Source: Thermoplasmata archaeon (lineage in GTDB: Archaea > Thermoplasmatota > E2 > UBA202 > DSCA01). Taken from it: DNA of 9,161 nucleotides. The translations under genes and the position numbers were made by a program. Positions 1-5,377 of the stretch are shown here, piece by piece. The notes beneath the pieces were generated by a model. It saw nothing but the letters and a program-made list of their open reading frames with translations, ran no database searches and was not told the origin of the DNA. The stretch covers positions 1-9,161 of the forward strand of contig JAGGSL010000064.1 of the NCBI GenBank assembly GCA_021159125.1, given 5' to 3'. Positions within the stretch are counted from its first letter, which is position 1. Each line of letters starts with the position of its first letter.

Positions 1-174
1 ATAAGGGGATAGAACATGGGGGAAATCGAAGTCGAAAGATGGGTCAACAGGGATAATCGAAAAGAAAATCTTAGAATTGGAAAAGGAAATTATAGATACG
101 TTGGAAAAAATGGAACATTGAACCAAAATATTTAATAAAAATCTATATAAAAGAGAAGTTATTTACTTTCCTAA
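1..174. other. Upstream region with no supportable gene
   Basis: No frame on either strand carries a convincing gene here. The plus strand has stops at 2-4, 10-12 and 54-56 in the three frames, so an upstream gene may end at any of these. A frame open from 5 to 121 (stop TGA 119-121) would encode an amphipathic, coiled-coil-like peptide (core IIEKKILELEKEII), but it has no start codon before 110 and is closed by TAA at 2-4. A 39-codon frame from ATG 16 to TAA 133-135 has no ribosome-binding site and no recognisable content. The last third is AT-rich and holds the promoter of the next gene. Confidence 0.4.
142..152 (+). promoter_or_regulatory. TATA-box promoter of the Ig-fold membrane protein gene
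   Basis: TCTATATAAAA is a good match to an archaeal TATA box with A-rich sequence upstream (a possible BRE). The end of the TATATAA core lies 25 nt before the ATG at 175, which puts the expected transcription start at or within a few bases of the start codon. No Shine-Dalgarno sequence lies between. The transcript is therefore probably leaderless. This is a sequence match only. Confidence 0.65.
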
Positions 175-201
175 ATGGAAAACAGGAGATTATTTACTTT
201 C
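159..201 (+). repeat. 12-bp direct repeat pair flanking a start codon
   Basis: TTATTTACTTTC occurs at 159-170 and again, identically, at 190-201. The copies start 31 bp apart, about three helical turns, with the ATG of the next gene (175-177) between them. The first copy lies between the TATA box and the start; the second encodes residues 6-9. The spacing and position would suit a pair of operator half-sites, but an AT-rich chance repeat cannot be excluded. Confidence 0.45.
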
Positions 202-2214
202 ATAGTCATCATTGCCGCCATTTTTTTAGTTTTACCAAGTTACACCTCGGCCCAGGGCACATGGTTCTGGCTCCATGATGAAAATGCGCCGGGCAGTTCC
301 ACCGCGCTTCTCATGGATTCTTCAAATCCTGCAAGTATGGTTGACGCAAAGCAGGATTTGAACGTCGGGCCTGCGACATGGTACACTCCTCCGTTCCAAT
401 CAGACCAGGAAATCTACGGGGATGTGAGCATTTCTTTATTCATAGAGGCATATTTTCTGAGAACCGACATATTGCCTCTTCAGGCCAGGATTATAAGGGT
501 TTTCCTCCTCGATGTTTCCCCTTCAGGTGTTGAAGATGAAATAGCATCCTCGCCTGCAACTCCTATGTTTTTTATATCAAATGATACAATCAAACCGAAA
601 ACATTCGTCCTCGGGAATGTTGATTACACCATTTCTTCAGGTCATTCCCTTGGTTTGAGGGTGGAAAAGACCGTTGATCTGATATCTCACTTCCCGTTCA
701 GCGTTTTATCCCCCTTTTTCGCTACAAATGTTGTTTACGATTCGACAGCTCATCCTTCCTCCGTGAAAGTGCCTTTCAACTTAACGCAGGGAGGGATAGA
801 ACTTGACTGTTATCCCCAGCAACGCTCTGTCAAGGCAGGTAGCGAAGTAACTTATGAAATTGCAATATGGAACCAGGGAGGGCAGGATGATACCGTAACT
901 CTGTCAACCGGCTATTCGGGAAGCTGGGATGTTGAGATAGACCCTGCGACTGTAAAAGTGGAGGCAAACTATCTCAATTATTCAGATGTGAAAATAACAC
1001 CTCCTGCTGACGCGCAGCCCGGCTCTTTCCTCAACATAACCATAAACGCACAGGGTTCGGGAGGGACGGCTTCCATATGGTTGAATACAACGGTTGCCGA
1101 ACCCGTATATGGGGTTAAAGTCATTCCGCCAGATAACAAAGAAGGAAAGCCAGGCGATACAATATCTTACACCTTCACTGTCAAAAATACAGGAGATTTA
1201 AAAGATACATATTCCCTTTCGTTGAACTCCGGGTGGACAGCATCGCTTGATAAGCAATCCCTGACCCTGCTGTCGGGCGAAAGTGCCGATGTGGTGGCAT
1301 CTGTTGAAATACCTCTTGACGCTGAAAATGGAAGCACGGACAAACTCACCCTCACGGCCCAGTCCCAGAATTCCTCCAAGAGTGATTCAGCATCTGTAAC
1401 GACAACTGCATTATTGCATGGCGGCACATCATCGGGCGGCGGCAAAGATATACTCACAATAGTGACTTTCATACTTTTTGTATTGGGCGTGATTGCCCTT
1501 CTGATTGCGGCCATATTCCTCACAATATATGCCAAGAAGTATGTCATTCTCGGGTGTGAGGAGCGCATGAAGGAAATTCCTCCTGGCTATTCGGCAGATT
1601 ATACCATAACCATAAAAAATCCTTTAGAAAAATTAAAGGGAGGCAAAAATCGGCTAAATTATAAGCTGGCGGTGGGCGGCGATATACCTGATAAATGGAA
1701 TGCTGAATTGGACAAGGATGTCGTCACTCTTGACGGAGGCGAAAGCACAGATATAAACCTGCATGTTAAGGCCCCTGAGGATGCAGCCCTGGATGAGTGG
1801 GCGTCCGTAGATGTCATTGCAAAGCCTGTCGGCAAGAGGAGCAAAGGGGAGAAAATAAATGTTGCAGCGCTCATAAGAGAGCCAAAGGTCGCTCTTGAAC
1901 TTGAAAGCGTCGAACACGAGCCAAAAACGTTCAAGGAAGGGGAGAAGGTTATATCCAAAATAGTGGTAACAAATAAAGGCGAGGCGCCTGCCACAAACGC
2001 CCAGGTCGTTCTGTATGTGAATGATAAGGAGAAGAACAGGGTCGGAGGGCTGGTTATTCCCGTAGACGGTCATGTAGAAGTTGACATCCCGTGGGTTGCA
2101 GAGCCAGGAGAAAACAGAGTGACTGTTAAGGTAATGCAGGAACCAGCAGAAAGCAAGAAGGAGGAAAGTAAGTACGGCGAGGGCGGCGGTGAGGGCGGAG
2201 AAAGGAAAGAGTAA
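175..2214 (+). CDS. Signal-peptide, single-span membrane protein with NEW3/CARDB-like Ig-fold domains on both sides
   Basis: This 679-residue protein has no known enzymatic role; it resembles archaeal COG1470-style NEW3-domain membrane proteins. Residues 1-26 form a signal peptide (hydrophobic FIVIIAAIFLVL, cut near TSA-QG). Residues 27-205 are a beta-rich domain resembling the jelly-roll at the end of X-Pro dipeptidyl-peptidases (tentative). Two NEW3-like beta-sandwiches follow (about 209-310 and 311-410), then a Gly/Ser linker and one strong membrane helix (about 426-451) followed by YAKKY. After the helix come a third NEW3-like domain (456-565), a CARDB-like domain (570-655) and a charged Gly/Glu/Lys tail. 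Seven N-X-S/T sequons lie before the helix and none after it, which with the basic residues after the helix predicts the N half outside and the C half in the cytoplasm. The ATG at 175 fits a leaderless promoter. It ends in tandem TAA TAG, 9 nt before the convergent operon. A scaffold, adhesion or envelope role is a guess. Confidence 0.85.
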   Translation: MENRRLFTFIVIIAAIFLVLPSYTSAQGTWFWLHDENAPGSSTALLMDSSNPASMVDAKQDLNVGPATWYTPPFQSDQEIYGDVSISLFIEAYFLRTDILPLQARIIRVFLLDVSPSGVEDEIASSPATPMFFISNDTIKPKTFVLGNVDYTISSGHSLGLRVEKTVDLISHFPFSVLSPFFATNVVYDSTAHPSSVKVPFNLTQGGIELDCYPQQRSVKAGSEVTYEIAIWNQGGQDDTVTLSTGYSGSWDVEIDPATVKVEANYLNYSDVKITPPADAQPGSFLNITINAQGSGGTASIWLNTTVAEPVYGVKVIPPDNKEGKPGDTISYTFTVKNTGDLKDTYSLSLNSGWTASLDKQSLTLLSGESADVVASVEIPLDAENGSTDKLTLTAQSQNSSKSDSASVTTTALLHGGTSSGGGKDILTIVTFILFVLGVIALLIAAIFLTIYAKKYVILGCEERMKEIPPGYSADYTITIKNPLEKLKGGKNRLNYKLAVGGDIPDKWNAELDKDVVTLDGGESTDINLHVKAPEDAALDEWASVDVIAKPVGKRSKGEKINVAALIREPKVALELESVEHEPKTFKEGEKVISKIVVTNKGEAPATNAQVVLYVNDKEKNRVGGLVIPVDGHVEVDIPWVAEPGENRVTVKVMQEPAESKKEESKYGEGGGEGGERKE

Positions 2215-2223
2215 TAGCTTCTT

Positions 2224-3531
2224 TTAAAGAAATGACTTTGTTATGTTTACATCCCTTACAAGCACCTGGGGAGTGAATACAGGCACTTCTACCTCCCACC
2301 AGTATATCTGCCTTAAATCATTTGATAGCAAATCAACGTTTTTCAGTATGCGGGGCATGCTGTCGCTTATCCTTATTCCTTCAACAGGATGACTTATTTT
2401 CCCATCCTCTATCAAAAACGCACCGTCTCTTGCGATTGTCGAAAAATCGCCTGTCATGTAATTCTGGAAACGCGTATACCAGACGTTTGTTATGTATATG
2501 CCTTTCTTAACGTCTTCAAGCATTTCATTTACTGAAAAATCACCCTTCTCCACAACCTCATTCCATGGGGACGGATACACAACGCCTGCATTCCCGGTTG
2601 TTTTTGTGCCGTGCTTGCGGGCTGTCGAAGTGTTATGAAGATAGGATTTAACATTCCCGTTCTCTATTATTTTTGTTTCTCCTGTTGCAAGCCCCTCATC
2701 ATCAAATTTTCTTGATGCTATGCCGTCTGCATGAATGCCGCTGTCTGTCACATTGACCTTTTCACTGCCCACACTGTTTCCAATCTTGCCTGCAAGAAAA
2801 GACATGCCGCTGTCAACATAGAAGGCGGACGCAAACTCTGCCATGTAGGATATCAAATTCGCAAAAGAAAGATGGGAGAATATCACATCATATTTCCCTC
2901 TCTCGATTTTTTGGGGGTGCATTGCTGCCTCCGCCACCTCCCCCGCCTCCTTCCCTGCATCTTTCTCCAATGTCTGCATGCTCCTTGAACATCTTACAGA
3001 ATGCCCTGACGCTTTATCCGATGAAAATGCCCTTGCCGAGAGGGTAATCCAGCTGTTTTTATCTGCCTCGCTTATTCCGCGGGACGTGCATATCTCTATT
3101 TTTTCCTTTCCTGCATATATGATTCCTGCCGCCTCATTGGCGTATTTGAGCGCATCATCAATCGTTCTGTTTGCAATCGATATTAACTTTTCTTCCTCAT
3201 CCACCCCATTGTCATACACTTTTTTATCAATGTAATCCTTTTCATTCTCTCCTATTCCGTAGTAGTGTTCCTTATCCGCAAGAATTTTGATAATGCCCTC
3301 TCCCCTTTTAATTGCCCTTTTGATTTTTTCCCTGTCAGGATTTTCTATATCAAGCGTTAGAATTTTCTTCCCTTTAGCCATGAACAATTCAAGCGTTGAT
3401 GAATTCCATTCTTTTACCACGCTTATCTCGCTCCTGTGGAATTTTACCTGTTTTTCTTTCCTCTCGACCATTTTTGCGATGGCGTCATCCATTCCTGCTT
3501 TTTCGGCCATTTCTACTGCATATTGAATCAT
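2224..3531 (-). CDS. pmbA: TldE/PmbA-like subunit of the TldD-TldE metallopeptidase
   Basis: At 435 residues this matches the usual length of the U62 family. In characterised bacterial systems TldD and TldE form a heterodimer that threads and cuts unfolded peptides, matures microcin B17 and degrades the CcdA antitoxin. TldE contributes to the fold but lacks the metal site. That is what is seen: the segment around residues 219-236 (SHLSFANLISYMAE) occupies the place of the HExxxH motif but has neither the Glu nor the second His. Typical C-terminal family features are present: MTGDFS (359-364), RDGAFLIEDG (368-377), HPVEGIRISD (381-390). There is no signal peptide, so it is cytoplasmic. The start is fixed by the TAATG overlap with tldD and a GGTGA site 4 nt upstream, implying translational coupling and near-equal production. 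It converges on the Ig-fold gene with a 9-nt gap and no clear terminator. Confidence 0.93.
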   Translation of the reverse strand: MIQYAVEMAEKAGMDDAIAKMVERKEKQVKFHRSEISVVKEWNSSTLELFMAKGKKILTLDIENPDREKIKRAIKRGEGIIKILADKEHYYGIGENEKDYIDKKVYDNGVDEEEKLISIANRTIDDALKYANEAAGIIYAGKEKIEICTSRGISEADKNSWITLSARAFSSDKASGHSVRCSRSMQTLEKDAGKEAGEVAEAAMHPQKIERGKYDVIFSHLSFANLISYMAEFASAFYVDSGMSFLAGKIGNSVGSEKVNVTDSGIHADGIASRKFDDEGLATGETKIIENGNVKSYLHNTSTARKHGTKTTGNAGVVYPSPWNEVVEKGDFSVNEMLEDVKKGIYITNVWYTRFQNYMTGDFSTIARDGAFLIEDGKISHPVEGIRISDSMPRILKNVDLLSNDLRQIYWWEVEVPVFTPQVLVRDVNITKSFL

Positions 3532-4922
3532 TATCTCACCCTCACGTTTCTAAGACGGACAGCACCTCCTCCGGTGAATACAGGAACACCCTGCATCGGT
3601 TCTCCTTTTCCGCACGTTGCAGGATAAAACTCAAGTTCCTTCCCAACTGCGTCAACCGATTTGTAAAAAGAGGGGGTTGTTATCTCAAGCGCAGGATGTT
3701 TTACAACATGAGATATCTCCCCGTTTTCAATATAATATGCCTCCTCTCCCACATACTTCTGATTGTACCTTCTGTCATCTATATTCCATTCCATAAATGT
3801 GGCCATATATATCCCCCTCTTTACATCCTCTATGAGCTCTTCCATTGAAAAATCTCCCGGCTGGATATAGGTATTTGCCATCCTTACTATGGGCTCGCGG
3901 TCATAGGCGGAGGCGCGGGCAGCCGCATTGCTCTTCCTGTTGAAATATGAAGCGGTCTCCCGGTTGTGAAGAAATTCATTTATCACTCCATTCTTTATCA
4001 GATACCTCTTCACTGCTTTCACGCCTTCATCATCATACATGTAATATCCGTAGCTGTTCGGAACAGTGGGGTCATCGACAACAGATACACATTCATTTCC
4101 TATAACATCTCCGAGCATATCCTCTTTCACAAAAGATTTTCCCGCCTGCGCCGCCTCCCGCCCCAAAATGCGGTCTGCCTCAAACGGATGTCCGCACGAT
4201 TCATGGGCGACAAGCCCCGCGATGTACGGGCCTACAATAACATCAAGATTGCCTTCCGGCGGCTTTTTGCCCTCCTTGATGAGTTTTTCCATGAAAGATA
4301 TATCTTCGGAAAGTTTATCGTCAGCATTCCATTTCTCCACTAACTCCCAGCCGCCTGCATTGCCAAACTCGCGATTCATCTGCTCCGTGTCTCCTCCTTC
4401 GCCGACCGTTATGAGATAATATAAAGAATGGCGGGGCACAACGGAATGGATGCGTGCACCATCTGTATTGGCATAGTGTTTTTCCACTTTTTCGTTTTCG
4501 TAAAAGAATACTCTTGAAAGAGTTTTATTCTTTGCAATATCGTCCAGCGAGCGGAGGAATTCTATTGCTTCATCCAATCTCACATCTTTCTTTTTTTCTT
4601 TTACTTCCCATCTGTCTGTCCATGCCCTTTCATCGCTCAGCCCTATCTTTTCCTTTCTTTTTTGAAGCGACGCAATTTTCATTGCTCTTTCAACCGCCTT
4701 TTTTATCTCCTCCCTGCTTACAATGTTTGTTGAATAGAAGCTCATTGCCCCGTTTACAATGGCTCTAACAGAAAAGCCGAGTGATTCAGAAACTGCAGTG
4801 CCCTCTACCACACCATTTGAAAGAGTTATGGCATTGCTTTTGCTGCTTTCAATCCTTATCTCTGCATAATCTGCTTTATCCGCGATTTTTAACCCATACT
4901 CTGCAAGGTCTTCGTCTATCAT
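3531..4922 (-). CDS. tldD: TldD-like catalytic subunit, HExxxH zinc metallopeptidase
   Basis: This 463-residue protein is the catalytic partner of the downstream TldE-like protein. The metal motif is HESCGH at residues 240-245 (His240 and His245 ligands, Glu241 the catalytic base), followed by PFEADR. The family's conserved C-terminal CGKG lies at 437-440, with Cys437 the expected additional metal ligand, then the Gly-rich GGGAVRLRNV near the end. Family knowledge: the TldD-TldE heterodimer has a narrow internal cavity that admits only unfolded polypeptides and cleaves them with little sequence preference. No signal peptide is present, so it acts in the cytoplasm. The motif has a Cys (243) inside HExxxH, whereas the E. 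coli type reads HEAVGH; I believe this is an archaeal variant but cannot verify it here. It is first in a two-gene operon, overlaps the next gene by one base, and is transcribed from the divergent region at 4923-5019. Confidence 0.94.
   Translation of the reverse strand: MIDEDLAEYGLKIADKADYAEIRIESSKSNAITLSNGVVEGTAVSESLGFSVRAIVNGAMSFYSTNIVSREEIKKAVERAMKIASLQKRKEKIGLSDERAWTDRWEVKEKKKDVRLDEAIEFLRSLDDIAKNKTLSRVFFYENEKVEKHYANTDGARIHSVVPRHSLYYLITVGEGGDTEQMNREFGNAGGWELVEKWNADDKLSEDISFMEKLIKEGKKPPEGNLDVIVGPYIAGLVAHESCGHPFEADRILGREAAQAGKSFVKEDMLGDVIGNECVSVVDDPTVPNSYGYYMYDDEGVKAVKRYLIKNGVINEFLHNRETASYFNRKSNAAARASAYDREPIVRMANTYIQPGDFSMEELIEDVKRGIYMATFMEWNIDDRRYNQKYVGEEAYYIENGEISHVVKHPALEITTPSFYKSVDAVGKELEFYPATCGKGEPMQGVPVFTGGGAVRLRNVRVR
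3535..3541 (-). promoter_or_regulatory. Ribosome-binding site of tldE within the tldD end
   Basis: On the minus strand GGGTGAG precedes the tldE ATG (3529-3531), with 4 nt between GGTGA and the start. It matches the GGTGA core complementary to the archaeal 16S rRNA tail. It lies within the last codons of tldD and, with the TAATG overlap, supports re-initiation at tldE. Confidence 0.7.
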
Positions 4923-4947
4923 TTTAACTCAGGGAAGGAATTGCGTG

Positions 4948-4960
4948 AAAAATAATAATC
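4948..4960 (-). promoter_or_regulatory. Putative TATA box of the tldD-tldE operon
   Basis: Read on the minus strand this is GATTATTATTTTT, the only strongly AT-rich element close to the tldD start. Its downstream edge is 26 nt from the ATG (4922), so the transcript would be leaderless or nearly so. No Shine-Dalgarno sequence is visible directly before the start. The match to a canonical TATA box is only moderate. Confidence 0.45.
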
Positions 4961-4985
4961 TTTGGGTGAGGGAAATGAGCCTTGC

Positions 4986-4996
4986 AAAAATATTTA
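4986..4996 (+). promoter_or_regulatory. Putative TATA box of the 96-residue membrane protein gene
   Basis: AAAAATATTTA ends 24 nt before the ATG at 5020, again predicting a leaderless transcript. Its centre lies about 37 bp from the proposed minus-strand tldD box, so the two divergent promoters sit close enough for one regulator to affect both. No clear palindromic operator is visible between them. Confidence 0.5.
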
Positions 4997-5019
4997 TGGA
5001 GCCATGACATAATTTTTCA

Positions 5020-5310
5020 ATGAGTTCGCAATCCCCTCTGATTTTATTTGTGCTGTCCTCTGCTGTTGCAATAGTTTTCTGGACAGCTGTCGCAAGGCGG
5101 GCGGCAAGGAGAAAAGAAAAAATTCCGGGAAGACTCTTTGAATATCTCTTCTTTTTATTTCTATTCTTCGCCAGCTATTTCCTCACATGGGCTGCTTCAG
5201 GGGTGATGGAAGGACCGGAGCTTCTTTCCCGTCTTTCATTTATGATTGTGTGCATCATAAGCGCCCTTTACACAGGGTATTTCCATTACATCATGAAATT
5301 GTATAACTAA
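5020..5310 (+). CDS. Small three-helix membrane protein of unknown function
   Basis: I do not recognise this 96-residue protein. Three hydrophobic segments are clear: about residues 7-24, 41-60 and 69-91. The loop after the first helix is strongly basic (ARRAARRKEKIPGR, residues 25-38), while the second loop is short and acidic (MEGPEL). By the positive-inside rule the N-terminus faces outside, the basic loop and C-terminus face the cytoplasm. There are no cysteines or histidines placed like a cofactor site and no acidic residue inside a helix, which argues against a pump or redox carrier; the single Cys lies in helix 3. ATG 5020 follows a TATA box at leaderless spacing. It is divergent from tldD and lies about 67 nt upstream of the C25 peptidase on the same strand, so read-through into that gene is possible. 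A partner or stabilising subunit is a guess only. Confidence 0.75.
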   Translation: MSSQSPLILFVLSSAVAIVFWTAVARRAARRKEKIPGRLFEYLFFLFLFFASYFLTWAASGVMEGPELLSRLSFMIVCIISALYTGYFHYIMKLYN

Positions 5311-5334
5311 GGGGCACAGGCACGGCTACACAAA

Positions 5335-5343
5335 TTCTATATA
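5335..5343 (+). promoter_or_regulatory. Putative TATA box of the C25 peptidase gene
   Basis: TTCTATATA lies in the 67-nt gap after the small membrane protein gene. Its edge is 26 nt before a TTG at 5369 and 35 nt before the TTG at 5378. The first spacing matches the leaderless pattern of the other genes here; the second would leave a short leader. Either way it suggests the peptidase has its own promoter. Confidence 0.5.
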
Positions 5344-5364
5344 CGCCTTCCATTTTTATCTTAC

Positions 5365-5373
5365 GGAGTTGAT
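5365..5373 (+). promoter_or_regulatory. Ribosome-binding site that bears on the C25 peptidase start
   Basis: GGAGTTGAT matches the archaeal consensus GGAGGTGAT at eight of nine positions and ends 4 nt before TTG 5378. It overlaps the alternative TTG at 5369, so it can only serve 5378 (or 5381). It would work on an mRNA starting upstream of 5365, for example read-through from the preceding gene; the TATA box at 5335-5343 would start transcription about where this site lies. Confidence 0.5.
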
Positions 5374-5377
5374 TAAT

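Noticed and set aside
16..135. 39-codon plus-strand frame from ATG 16
   Set aside because: No ribosome-binding site or promoter at the right distance, low-complexity polar translation, and it competes with another equally plausible frame.
1167..2073. Minus-strand frames of 111-139 codons inside the Ig-fold gene
   Set aside because: They are antisense to a protein with clear domains and show no recognisable content or start signals.
2219..2231. Palindrome TTCTTTTAAAGAA between the convergent genes as a terminator hairpin
   Set aside because: The arms are only 6 bp, all but one pair A-T, with a one-base centre that cannot form a loop. Short T-runs may still help termination, but nothing specific can be claimed.
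3396..3848. Plus-strand 150-codon frame across the tldD/tldE junction
   Set aside because: It lies antisense to two well-supported genes and its translation is rich in Ser/Phe/Leu/Cys/His without motifs, as expected from the complement of Lys/Glu-rich coding sequence.
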